Source: DAONBD01 sp964525485 | GTDB taxonomy: Bacteria; Patescibacteriota; Gracilibacteria; UBA1369; LOWO2-01-FULL-3 | Assembly: GCA_964525485.1 (NCBI GenBank) | Contig: CAZGHH010000012.1 | Coordinates: 1 to 26,432, forward strand | Reading direction: 5' to 3' | DNA length: 26,432 bases | In this document: one piece after another, positions 1-7,314 of the stretch | Numbering within the stretch: the stretch's first letter is position 1 | How the letters are laid out: each line of letters starts with the position of its first letter | Made by a program: the position numbers and the translations under genes | Notes under the pieces: model-generated | The model's database searches: none | Seen by the model: only the letters and a program-made list of their open reading frames with translations | Told to the model about the DNA's origin: nothing

Positions 1-1932
1 GGCGCTAGTGCTGTTTTGAAAAATAACGAGTTGCTTTTGAAAGCAAAAAAAATGGGCTTTGCCGACAAACAAATCGGGTTTTTGATTGGCAAAGAGGCGT
101 GGCAAGTGAGAGACGCGCGCAAGATGGCCGGTGTGGTTCCTTATGTAAAACAAATTGACACTTTGGCGGCTGAGTATCCTGCGAAAACTAATTATCTATA
201 TCTGACTTATCACGGCAATGAGCATGATATTGAGTTTGTAAGTGGACGAACTGGCAAAGTGGTCGTATTGGGGAGTGGGCCGTATTGTATCGGATCGTCC
301 GTTGAGTTCGACTGGAGCTCCGTGAATGCCTTACAGACATGTGCGCGCGAGGGATTGGAAACTATAATGATTAATTACAATCCCGAAACTGTTTCGACTG
401 ACTACGACACGTGCGATAAACTATATTTTGATGAATTGTCGTTGGAAAGAGTCTTGGATATTTATGAATTGGAGAATGGCGCTAATCTCGGAGCTGTACC
501 TAGTGGTGAGCTTGTGAATGGAGTGATCGTTTCCACCGGAGGGCAGGTGCCGAACAATTTGGCTTTAAAACTACATAAACGTGGCGTTCGAATACTCGGA
601 ACCGCCCCTGCAAGCATTGATCGGGCTGAAAATAGACATAAATTTTCCGAGATGTTGGATAAATTGAATATTGACCAACCGAAATGGAAGGAGTTGGTCA
701 ATCTGAAAGATGTGTTTGGATTCGCAGACGATGTTGGATATCCGGTTTTGGTTCGTCCTTCTTATGTACTTTCTGGAGCCGCGATGAGCGTCGCTTATAC
801 AAAAGAGGATCTCGAACAGTTCCTGGCTAAAGCTGCAAAAATTTCTAAAGACGCTCCTGTCGTCATTTCAAAATTTGAAACTGGCGCAAAAGAAATAGAG
901 ATAGATGCTGTTGCCCATAACGGACAACTTGTGATTTATGCAATTTCCGAACACATTGAAAATGCCGGAGTTCACAGCGGAGATGCCACAATCGCATTGC
1001 CTCCTCAAAAACTGTACATTGAAACAATTCGCAGAATTAAAGTTATTACAAAAAAAATTGCTAAAGAATTAAATATAAGTGGACCTTTCAACATCCAATT
1101 TTTAGCTAAAAATAATCGTGTAATGGTTATTGAATGTAATTTGAGAGCGAGCCGAAGTTTCCCGTTTGCATCAAAAGTTACAGGTTATAATTTAATAGAA
1201 ATTGCAACTGGCGCAATGCTGACGGCGGATGCCAATAAACCGTTGAAAGCAAGAAAAGAAGGATTTAAATTGAGTAAAAAACTCACCGAAAAATTAAATT
1301 ATCGTGACTACAAAACTCTCGACTTAGATCATGTGGGAGTAAAAGCTCCTCAGTTTTCATTCCCGAGGCTAAAAGGCGCTGATCCTGTATTAGGAGTAGA
1401 AATGGCTTCAACTGGAGAAGTTGCTACATTTGGGGATGACTTGCACGAGGCGTTTTTGAAATCAATGATTGCCGTCGGATTCAAGTTCCCGAAAATTGCA
1501 GAAAAAAATGCGGTGGGCGAAGATGTGGGAGGAGGCGTGCTTTTTAGCATCGGTGGAGTGGAGGAAAAAGCCGATTTACTGCCGGTTGCCCAAGCTTTTG
1601 CCGCGATGGGTTTCAAAATTTACGGCACGGAAGGAACCGCTGATTTTTTCAATAAAAACCGCATCGAATGCGAAAAATTACATAAAATTTCAACCGAAAA
1701 AGAGCCTAATCTTTTGACCGCGTTAATTGATCGCAAGTTTGAATTAATAATAAACATTCCCAAGCATTATTCGCGCTCAAATGTCACCGACGGATATCTA
1801 ATAAGAAGAAAATCTATCGATTTAAATGTTCCTTTGATCACAAATGTCCAAGTTGCAAAAATCACTGCAGAGGCGTTGGAGGAATACAAAGAGAAAGATT
1901 TAAAAATAAAAGCATGGAAAGAGTATTTTTAA
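1..1932 (+). CDS. carB: Carbamoyl phosphate synthase large subunit, 3' part (5' end outside window)
   Basis: The frame is open from base 1, so the gene is cut by the window edge. About 643 residues remain of a protein usually near 1,070. What is left corresponds to the end of the oligomerisation domain, the second ATP-grasp domain (the one that phosphorylates carbamate), and the C-terminal MGS-like allosteric domain. The ATP-grasp part starts near VVLGSGPYCIGSSVEFDW (about residue 88 of the visible protein) and contains the conserved NYNPETVSTDYD and GGQVPNNLA motifs. The MGS part starts around GGVLFSIGG and includes GTEGTADFF and the INIPKHYSRSNVTDGYLIRR region. The enzyme makes carbamoyl phosphate from glutamine-derived ammonia, bicarbonate and ATP for pyrimidine and arginine synthesis, with the CarA glutaminase as partner. 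CarA is not visible here. It ends with TAA, and no terminator follows. Confidence 0.97.
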   Translation, partial: GASAVLKNNELLLKAKKMGFADKQIGFLIGKEAWQVRDARKMAGVVPYVKQIDTLAAEYPAKTNYLYLTYHGNEHDIEFVSGRTGKVVVLGSGPYCIGSSVEFDWSSVNALQTCAREGLETIMINYNPETVSTDYDTCDKLYFDELSLERVLDIYELENGANLGAVPSGELVNGVIVSTGGQVPNNLALKLHKRGVRILGTAPASIDRAENRHKFSEMLDKLNIDQPKWKELVNLKDVFGFADDVGYPVLVRPSYVLSGAAMSVAYTKEDLEQFLAKAAKISKDAPVVISKFETGAKEIEIDAVAHNGQLVIYAISEHIENAGVHSGDATIALPPQKLYIETIRRIKVITKKIAKELNISGPFNIQFLAKNNRVMVIECNLRASRSFPFASKVTGYNLIEIATGAMLTADANKPLKARKEGFKLSKKLTEKLNYRDYKTLDLDHVGVKAPQFSFPRLKGADPVLGVEMASTGEVATFGDDLHEAFLKSMIAVGFKFPKIAEKNAVGEDVGGGVLFSIGGVEEKADLLPVAQAFAAMGFKIYGTEGTADFFNKNRIECEKLHKISTEKEPNLLTALIDRKFELIINIPKHYSRSNVTDGYLIRRKSIDLNVPLITNVQVAKITAEALEEYKEKDLKIKAWKEYF

Positions 1933-1985
1933 TGTTGGATATAGCGCTACCCCAGGCTTATCGTCTTTTAAAGTAGGTGTTTTTA

Positions 1986-1994
1986 TGGTATAAT
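1986..1994 (+). promoter_or_regulatory. Extended -10 promoter for the 454-residue gene
   Basis: TGGTATAAT is a perfect -10 hexamer (1989-1994) preceded by the TGn extended -10 element. The region 17 bases upstream (TTTTAA) is a poor -35, which is normal for extended -10 promoters. Transcription would begin near 2001, giving a leader of about 32 bases before the ATG at 2033. Confidence 0.65.
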
Positions 1995-2032
1995 CATCTA
2001 TTGAAACAATTTAATTCAATATAAATACAAAT

Positions 2033-3397
2033 ATGAAAATATCTTTTTTCGAAAATAGAATTGTTTGGGAAAATAAGCCTCCCGAGACTTTTTCTTCTCC
2101 TAAAAACGCCCCCGAAGTTAAGCCTTCCGGTGCAAAGGATCGAGAAGCATTATCCGCTGCCGTTGTCGCTCCGCCTACTTATTATGAAGATGTTATTAAT
2201 GAAGCTTCGACTTATGATGAAACGGCCGCAATATCGGGGAAAAAAATAATTCCTAATGACCAGCCTCTGTTTCAAAAAATTAAAGCTGTATTGGACAAAA
2301 CACTGGAAAAAAATTTGATTCGTAGCAACAAGATCCTATATCAAACATTTAAAATTTTAGAAGATAACTTTGAAGAAGTAACCTCGATTGTCAATCGTGT
2401 ATATAATAAGTCCTCTACAGATGAGGTGTTAGTTCGTAATTTACTACCTGTGGCTTGGCTTAATGAGCAAGCCCGTGGTTGGAGTAGATTATTCAGAAAA
2501 GAGCTTGGTGTACATACCGAAGAGATAATCGATCAAATCAGTCAAGGCATGTACAATCTAAGAAATATACCTTCTACTACTAGCGAAATCTGGGGAAGTC
2601 TTTTTACTGATGATGAGTCCCCATCTTCACGCATTAGCACCCCCGACCTTTGGTCTGCAACAATTGGCAAGCGATATGACAAGGTAAAATCCAGAGGGCA
2701 GTTTCAGTTGAGAGTGACGGATGAAGACCTCGCGTTTTCTAAGAAAAAATTTGAAGAAAATGGGTTGACTATGCCTGCAACTGCTCCCGCTTTAAAAGCA
2801 ATGGTTGAGGAAAATTTGTTAGCCGCCACTATTGTCGCCGGTGAGAGATTGAGAAATGAACTCCATAATTTTAAACGCACATTGGATGCTAACGATGAGG
2901 TGATTGATCCGCGAAATGGAGATTTTGCAATTATGTTACTCACTTCTTACAATCGTGGAACTAATGCTATAAAAAGGGCATCTTTGCAAAATTGGGCTAT
3001 CAAGTTGGCAACCGTCCTAGGCTTAAACGAAGAAAGGGACAAATTAATTATGGAATTTGATGCTAAAAGAAATAAGGAAAGAACCGCCGAAGACATGATG
3101 CAAACGGTCGTGGATACTTTTAGAATTGCGTGTCAAAAATTAATTTTAAACGGAGATATCAATTATCCCGGACATTTAAACAGCGAGTTACAAAAATTAT
3201 ACAATTACTCCAGTATCAATGAATTTATTGAAGGACTTTTGTTCTATCAAATTCAAACCTGGTACACAAAACAAACAGGATCGAAATTATCTTTTATTCT
3301 TACCGAAAGTGACAGAAGTGTAGGCGATAAAGTTTTTTCTTATGGAGTTAGAATTATTAAAGATGACGCGAATTGGAAAAAAAATTACAGGGAATAG
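2033..3397 (+). CDS. Hypothetical protein with divergent lysozyme-like (SLT-type) motif blocks
   Basis: This 454-residue protein does not belong to a family I can name with certainty. Residues 1-80 are rich in Pro, Ala, Ser and Glu and are probably disordered. The rest is helical. Three blocks fall in the order and spacing of soluble lytic transglycosylases. SRGQFQL (220-226) stands where SLT proteins have GAxGLMQ. NLLAATIVAGERLRNELHNF (261-280) matches the NIxxGxxYL helix. SYNRGTNAIKRA (305-316) matches AYNAGxxxVxRA. The catalytic Glu would have to lie just before the first block; E185 and E195 are the candidates, and neither is in a clear motif. There is no signal peptide or membrane segment, which is odd for a cell-wall enzyme, so the fold may serve another role. 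The gene has its own promoter and no Shine-Dalgarno sequence. That it is a gene is near certain; the fold call is an inference. Confidence 0.8.
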   Translation: MKISFFENRIVWENKPPETFSSPKNAPEVKPSGAKDREALSAAVVAPPTYYEDVINEASTYDETAAISGKKIIPNDQPLFQKIKAVLDKTLEKNLIRSNKILYQTFKILEDNFEEVTSIVNRVYNKSSTDEVLVRNLLPVAWLNEQARGWSRLFRKELGVHTEEIIDQISQGMYNLRNIPSTTSEIWGSLFTDDESPSSRISTPDLWSATIGKRYDKVKSRGQFQLRVTDEDLAFSKKKFEENGLTMPATAPALKAMVEENLLAATIVAGERLRNELHNFKRTLDANDEVIDPRNGDFAIMLLTSYNRGTNAIKRASLQNWAIKLATVLGLNEERDKLIMEFDAKRNKERTAEDMMQTVVDTFRIACQKLILNGDINYPGHLNSELQKLYNYSSINEFIEGLLFYQIQTWYTKQTGSKLSFILTESDRSVGDKVFSYGVRIIKDDANWKKNYRE

Positions 3398-3414
3398 GTC
3401 TTTTTTAACATTTT

Positions 3415-3463
3415 TTTAGCAAATTTTAATCTAAAAAAACAAATTTGTATTAAAAATGCTAAA
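3415..3463. repeat. AT-rich inverted repeat overlapping the pdxS promoter
   Basis: TTTAGCAAATTTTAAT (3415-3430) and ATTAAAAATGCTAAA (3449-3463) form an imperfect inverted repeat with an 18-base loop. The outer seven pairs (TTTAGCA/TGCTAAA) are perfect. The right arm covers the end of the -35 and most of the spacer of the predicted pdxS promoter. It is not followed by a T-run, so it is not a standard terminator. It could be an operator or a processing hairpin at the 3' end of the upstream gene. Confidence 0.4.
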
Positions 3464-3473
3464 CATATAGAAT
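3445..3473 (+). promoter_or_regulatory. Promoter for pdxS-pdxT
   Basis: TTGTAT (3445-3450), a 17-base spacer, and TAGAAT (3468-3473) make a good sigma-70-type promoter. Transcription would start near 3480, about 32 bases before the pdxS ATG. Confidence 0.55.
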
Positions 3474-3511
3474 GTGTTCCGATTTAATACATGTTTTTAA
3501 TTTAATTTAGC

Positions 3512-4423
3512 ATGAAAAAAGTTGCAGTGGCTCGCAGTGTGACAAATGTCGCAAAAAATACTCCACGCTTAAAAAAGGGTTTGGCGCAAATGCTCAAAGG
3601 TGGAGTAATCATGGACGTCGTAAATGCTGAACAAGCGATAATCGCTGAAAACGCGGGGGCGTGCGCGGTTATGGCATTGGAACGTGTTCCTGCAGACATT
3701 CGACGCGACGGGGGAGTGGCTAGAATGAGTGACCCCAAAATGATTAAAGGCATTATGAAAGCTGTTTCGATTCCTGTCATGGCAAAGGTAAGAATCGGAC
3801 ATTTTGTTGAAGCGCAAATTCTTGAGAGCCTTGGGATTGATTATATTGACGAGAGTGAGGTCTTGACTCCGGCTGATGAAAAATATCATGTGACTAAGAG
3901 TAACTTTAAAGTTCCTTTTGTTTGTGGAGCTAGAAATTTGGGAGAAGCTTTGCGTAGAATAAATGAAGGGGCGGCTATGATCCGTACCAAAGGCGAGGCC
4001 GGAACCGGAAACGTGGTTGAGGCTGTGCGACATATGCGAACTATGAATGAGGAAATTGCCGAATTAAAGAGAATGGGGGAGGCCGAGCTAAAGGCTTTTG
4101 CCAAGAGGGAGAGAGTCCCTGTTGATTTGGTCAAAGAAACCAAGAAGCTTGGTCGATTGACGGTTGTGAATTTCGCCGCCGGCGGAATCGCAACTCCTGC
4201 TGACGCTGCGCTCATGATGCAACTCGGATGCGATGGAGTTTTTGTCGGAAGCGGAATATTCAAATCAGGCGATCCTGCAAAACGAGCGAAAGCCATCGTA
4301 GAGGCAACAATGCATTTCGATGATCCTGCGGTTTTAGCAAAAGTTTCCGAAGGATTGGGTGAGGCCATGAGCGGCCAGGAAATCGGAAAACTGGAGACTA
4401 AATATGCAGAGAGAGGGTGGTAG
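3512..4423 (+). CDS. pdxS: Pyridoxal 5'-phosphate synthase, PdxS subunit
   Basis: PdxS condenses ribose 5-phosphate, glyceraldehyde 3-phosphate and ammonia into pyridoxal 5'-phosphate in the DXP-independent pathway. PdxT feeds it the ammonia. The 303-residue length fits the family. Visible key residues are D35 in VIMDVVN, the lysine that binds ribose phosphate, K92 in MAKVRIGH, and the second lysine, K160 in RTKGEAGTG. The C-terminal phosphate-binding part, NFAAGGIATPADAALMMQLG followed by GVFVGSGIF, is intact. The start MKKVAVARSV is the first ATG after the predicted promoter; the family's N-terminal helix follows it. There is no Shine-Dalgarno sequence. pdxT follows after 76 bases on the same strand. 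Confidence 0.98.
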   Translation: MKKVAVARSVTNVAKNTPRLKKGLAQMLKGGVIMDVVNAEQAIIAENAGACAVMALERVPADIRRDGGVARMSDPKMIKGIMKAVSIPVMAKVRIGHFVEAQILESLGIDYIDESEVLTPADEKYHVTKSNFKVPFVCGARNLGEALRRINEGAAMIRTKGEAGTGNVVEAVRHMRTMNEEIAELKRMGEAELKAFAKRERVPVDLVKETKKLGRLTVVNFAAGGIATPADAALMMQLGCDGVFVGSGIFKSGDPAKRAKAIVEATMHFDDPAVLAKVSEGLGEAMSGQEIGKLETKYAERGW

Positions 4424-4499
4424 GACGAGATAGTATAATTAGACGGCATGATTTGGCGATGAGACTGAGCGGTGACTTCAGTGTTCAATTATAACTAAT

Positions 4500-5078
4500 A
4501 TGAAAATCGGTGTTTTAGACATACAGGGAAGTGTAGAGGAGCATTTCGAGATGCTACAAAGGTTGAAAGGTGTTGATGCCGTTTTGGTAAAAAAAGTTTC
4601 TGATTTAAAAGGTGTGCGCGGACTTATAATTCCAGGGGGAGAGAGCACTACGATAGGCAAACTATTGAGACGTTTTGGCCTGAATAAAGAGATAAAAAAG
4701 CGCTTTACCGCCGGAAAATTGGCGATCTGGGGAACATGCGCCGGTGCAATTTTGATTGCTCGTGAAATTATTGGGCGAGAGCAGGCAGATTCACTAAAAT
4801 TAATGAATATTACGGTTGAGAGAAACGCTTATGGAAGACAGTTGGATAGTTTTGAAGCTGAATTGGATTTTGATTTTGGCATTGAGGGGTCGCAAAAAAT
4901 TCCGGCTGTTTTTATAAGAGCTCCAAAAATTTCTAAATTTGCGAAAGGAACAGAGATATTAGCTAAATATGACGGCGAGGTCGTCGCTGTTCGTGAGGGG
5001 AAGTTACTAGCCACAACTTTTCATCCCGAAATGACTGATGACCCGAGAGTGCATCGGTATTTCGCAGATATGTGTTGA
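4500..5078 (+). CDS. pdxT: Pyridoxal 5'-phosphate synthase, glutaminase subunit PdxT
   Basis: This class I glutaminase splits glutamine and passes ammonia to PdxS. At 192 residues it has normal length. The PGGESTT motif lies at 45-51, the nucleophile is C80 in GTCAG, and H175 and E177 (in FHPEMTDDPR) complete the triad. The VERNAYGRQLDSFEA segment (106-120) is typical of PdxT. A TATAAT at 4434-4439 in the 76-base gap after pdxS has no clear -35, so co-transcription with pdxS is likelier than a separate promoter. The gene ends in TGA at 5076-5078. The stop codon of the convergent minus-strand gene begins at the very next base. Confidence 0.97.
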   Translation: MKIGVLDIQGSVEEHFEMLQRLKGVDAVLVKKVSDLKGVRGLIIPGGESTTIGKLLRRFGLNKEIKKRFTAGKLAIWGTCAGAILIAREIIGREQADSLKLMNITVERNAYGRQLDSFEAELDFDFGIEGSQKIPAVFIRAPKISKFAKGTEILAKYDGEVVAVREGKLLATTFHPEMTDDPRVHRYFADMC

Positions 5079-5339
5079 TTAGTTTTGAGCTCGTCTGCCT
5101 TTTCCAGCGCGGAGTGCCGCCAATGCTCTTTTTTCTATATCTTGAACCGTTAAATCTGTACCATCGACTACGATGCGTCCATCATTATGCTCCAGATCCG
5201 TGACGGTTTGAAACATATTGTTTTTGATTCCCCATGCTATACCTGCCGGGGTAACGCCTGCATCTTTTGCTTCTAACACTGTTGGTCTATAAGCCTCCGG
5301 AAGCGGTTCAGATATTGGGTCTTTTTTAATTTCAGCCAT
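5079..5339 (-). CDS. Small hypothetical protein, 86 residues (probable paralogue of its neighbour)
   Basis: I do not recognise a family. The protein is soluble, mixed in charge, and has no signal peptide or cysteine motif. It is the second gene of a two-gene minus-strand unit, 26 bases after the 76-residue gene, and abuts pdxT tail to tail. The two small proteins can be aligned: LPE followed by an acidic or small residue and an aromatic near the N-terminus, VTPA versus ITPA, GRIVVDGTDL versus GRYIDKGSL, and a C-terminal helix (QDIEKRALAALRAG versus LDVQAIILSTKQG). This suggests an old tandem duplication. The start is the ATG at 5339; the upstream bases (ttttaaa) hold no Shine-Dalgarno sequence. 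Confidence 0.75.
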   Translation of the reverse strand: MAEIKKDPISEPLPEAYRPTVLEAKDAGVTPAGIAWGIKNNMFQTVTDLEHNDGRIVVDGTDLTVQDIEKRALAALRAGKGRRAQN

Positions 5340-5365
5340 TTTAAATGGATTATTTTTAAAATAGA

Positions 5366-5596
5366 TTATAATTCAACGCCCTGCTTTGTACTCAATATAA
5401 TTGCCTGTACGTCTAGAGGTAATTTTTTTAAACTGCCTTTGTCTATATATCTACCGGATGTATTCACTAAAACATCTTCAGAGATGAATCCCTGTATTTT
5501 TAATTCCGCTAGAGCTTGAACCGTATCTGCCGGAGTTATAGGGCGGCCTCCTTCGCTCTCTCCCAGAAAATCTTCAGGTAAATTATTTTGCGACAT
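5366..5596 (-). CDS. Small hypothetical protein, 76 residues (probable paralogue of its neighbour)
   Basis: No family is recognised. The 76 residues start MSQNNLPEDF and carry PITPADTVQALAEL, a helix-forming segment, then an SGRYIDKGSLKKLP stretch and a short hydrophobic helix. It is the first gene of the two-gene unit and sits about 40 bases after a strong predicted promoter. The similar order of motifs in the 86-residue protein downstream suggests that the two are diverged paralogues. No transmembrane segment or metal-binding motif is seen. The gene is real in my judgement because of its own promoter, the tandem paralogue and the lack of any other feature here. Confidence 0.75.
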   Translation of the reverse strand: MSQNNLPEDFLGESEGGRPITPADTVQALAELKIQGFISEDVLVNTSGRYIDKGSLKKLPLDVQAIILSTKQGVEL

Positions 5597-5642
5597 ATTA
5601 CTATTGTTTTAAGTTGTAATTGATAGATGTTAATAAGATGTT

Positions 5643-5670
5643 ATTTTACATATATTTGCGGTTTTGTCAA
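5643..5670 (-). promoter_or_regulatory. Strong promoter for the two small minus-strand genes
   Basis: Reading the minus strand, TTGACA (5665-5670) is a perfect -35. After a 16-base spacer comes TAAAAT (5643-5648), five of six to consensus. The start would be near 5636, about 40 bases before the ATG at 5596. Confidence 0.7.
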
Positions 5671-5691
5671 GATCTTAAATTGTGAGCGGGC

Positions 5692-5720
5692 TTGTGAATA
5701 AACGGCGATTGCTATTATAT
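5692..5720 (+). promoter_or_regulatory. Weak candidate promoter for recR
   Basis: TTGTGA (5692-5697) is followed by TATTAT (5713-5718, 15-base spacer) or TTATAT (5715-5720, 17-base spacer). Neither pairing is strong. It is proposed because recR is first on its strand here and must be transcribed from this 173-base divergent spacer. Confidence 0.3.
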
Positions 5721-5769
5721 CATTTGTAGCAGTTTTGTTGTGATTTTAATTGATATTTAATTGGCACGA

Positions 5770-6462
5770 ATGTCTCAATTTCTTCCAAAATCAGTTAGGG
5801 CATTAATAGAAGAATTTTCGAAGCTTCCTGGTATAGGGCAGAAGTCCGCGCAGAGACTTGCGATGCATTTACTCAAAAGCCCGCATTCAAAAATCGAACC
5901 GCTGGGAAAGGCCGTTCTCGACTTGAAAGAAGGAATTTTATTTTGTGAAGAATGTTGGAATATAGCGGATACTAATCCGTGTTCGATTTGCACTGATTCT
6001 GCGCGCGATCATGGGAAGATTTGTGTAGTTGAAGAGATCTTGGACGCAGCTGCGATAGAGAGGACGGGGGATTATGATGGACTTTATCATGTATTACACG
6101 GTGTTTTATCTCCCGTGGATGGCGTCGGTGTGGAAGAATTAAAAATAAGAGAATTAATTGAGAGAGTTAAAAAAAGTTTTGAGAATGTGAGTAAGAAAAA
6201 TATAGGCGAGAATATTGAAGAACAAGACGCAAACCAAAAAGTGAAAGATGATCTAAGTGCGGGCGTCCCCATTCGCGAAATAATTATGGCTACAAATCCT
6301 TCACTAGAGGGTGAGGCAACCGCTCTTTATATTCAAAAACAACTTCGAGAATTCGATGTGCGAATCACCAGAATCGCACGAGGTATACCCACTGGCGGAG
6401 ACATCGAATACTCAGATGAACTCACCTTGAGCAGAGCTTTGAAAGGAAGAGGGGAGTTATAA
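5770..6462 (+). CDS. recR: Recombination mediator RecR with an insertion in the Toprim domain
   Basis: RecR works with RecO (and RecF) to load RecA on gapped single-stranded DNA. From the ATG at 5770 the protein has 230 residues, against about 200 in most bacteria. A TTG three codons upstream is possible but less likely, since MSQFLPKSVRALIEEF matches the usual start. The helix-hairpin-helix (about 8-35, with SKLPGIGQKSAQRLA) is intact. So is the four-cysteine zinc finger (C59, C62, C71, C74), and so is the Toprim domain with VVEE and ATNPSLEGEATA. GIPTGGDIEYSDELTLSRAL stands at the C-terminus. The extra length is a polar, charged loop at about 135-167, just before the IREIIMATNP strand. The gene converges with ispE and no terminator is visible between them. 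Confidence 0.96.
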   Translation: MSQFLPKSVRALIEEFSKLPGIGQKSAQRLAMHLLKSPHSKIEPLGKAVLDLKEGILFCEECWNIADTNPCSICTDSARDHGKICVVEEILDAAAIERTGDYDGLYHVLHGVLSPVDGVGVEELKIRELIERVKKSFENVSKKNIGENIEEQDANQKVKDDLSAGVPIREIIMATNPSLEGEATALYIQKQLREFDVRITRIARGIPTGGDIEYSDELTLSRALKGRGEL

Positions 6463-6528
6463 AATTGCGAATGCAGATTCAAAATAAAGTGCATACTGGG
6501 AAAAGGAAGAAAATGCCCTTATTAAAAC

Positions 6529-7314
6529 CTATGCAAGAATAAAGACCGTAGGTCCTGACCCCGATAGATGATGATTTTGCGGCAGCGGAGATTTTAGAAT
6601 TGTTTCAAAATCGTTATGGATGTTTCTATGAATTGCAAAAGAATCATTTGTCTTTATCGCGTGGATAAGGGCAAGCGTTTTGTCTGCGTTTTTCGCGCAT
6701 TTTGAAAGATTGAGTTTTTTGTATGCCGATGCTGTTTTTTGCATGTCGCCGGAGACTGAAAATATCGAAAAACTTAGACCGTTTACACTTGAAAGTGGCG
6801 TAATAATTTCACCAAAATTTTCACCAATGGCGATACCTCCTCGTATGAAAAATGGTGCATCCATCCCTATATTTACCGCCAAAGATTCAAGTTTTTTGGT
6901 TGTCAATTCGAGATTCAAAATTTCATTCAACGCTTTTAAAACCGTTGCTCCGTTACTCGAGCCTCCTCCTAAACCGCTTGAAATCGGGATGTTTTTTTCT
7001 ACTTCAATTTCTATTTTTTTGTGCGAATTTTTACAATAATTTTTAAGAATAATCTCCGCCGCTTTGATGAGAGTGTTGTCTTTTTCATCGATTGATTTTG
7101 GCAAATTTCCGGAGATTTTAATTTCGTTCTTTTTCGCGCCCGAAACCCTAATATGAATAATATCCGGCTGAAATCCGTGAGTGTTTTGCGGAGTAATTTC
7201 ACAAAAAACAGTCTGAATGAAATGATGTCCTTTTTGCGGACCGCTATTTTTTACCCCGAGTACGTCCAGACTTAGATTTACTTTTGCGTTGGATCTTAGT
7301 GTGAGATTTTGCAT
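6529..7314 (-). CDS. ispE: 4-diphosphocytidyl-2-C-methyl-D-erythritol kinase, C-terminus short
   Basis: IspE phosphorylates CDP-methylerythritol, the ATP-dependent step of the MEP pathway. It is a GHMP kinase. Taking the ATG at 7314 gives 261 residues; an upstream TTG (7344) is possible but adds ten residues with no counterpart in the family. K11 in SNAKVNLSL and D152 in GMDAPFF are the catalytic pair, PISSGLGGGSSNGA (about 110-123) is the ATP loop, and LSGSGPTVFILA is the third GHMP motif. The protein stops right after that motif at TAG, about 25-30 residues earlier than most homologues. The same frame stays open for 23 more codons. The 5' end overlaps ispDF by 71 bases, so translation is probably coupled. 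Last gene of the MEP operon. Confidence 0.93.
   Translation of the reverse strand: MQNLTLRSNAKVNLSLDVLGVKNSGPQKGHHFIQTVFCEITPQNTHGFQPDIIHIRVSGAKKNEIKISGNLPKSIDEKDNTLIKAAEIILKNYCKNSHKKIEIEVEKNIPISSGLGGGSSNGATVLKALNEILNLELTTKKLESLAVNIGMDAPFFIRGGIAIGENFGEIITPLSSVNGLSFSIFSVSGDMQKTASAYKKLNLSKCAKNADKTLALIHAIKTNDSFAIHRNIHNDFETILKSPLPQNHHLSGSGPTVFILA

Noticed and set aside
4434..4439. Separate promoter for pdxT
   Set aside because: A TATAAT is present, but there is no acceptable -35 or TGn extension, and pdxS lies directly upstream on the same strand.
3886..4488. 200-codon open frame on the minus strand opposite pdxS
   Set aside because: It is a shadow of pdxS, a certain gene; the Ser/Pro-rich translation has no family features.
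6680..7039. 119-codon open frame on the plus strand opposite ispE
   Set aside because: It is a shadow of the clear ispE frame.
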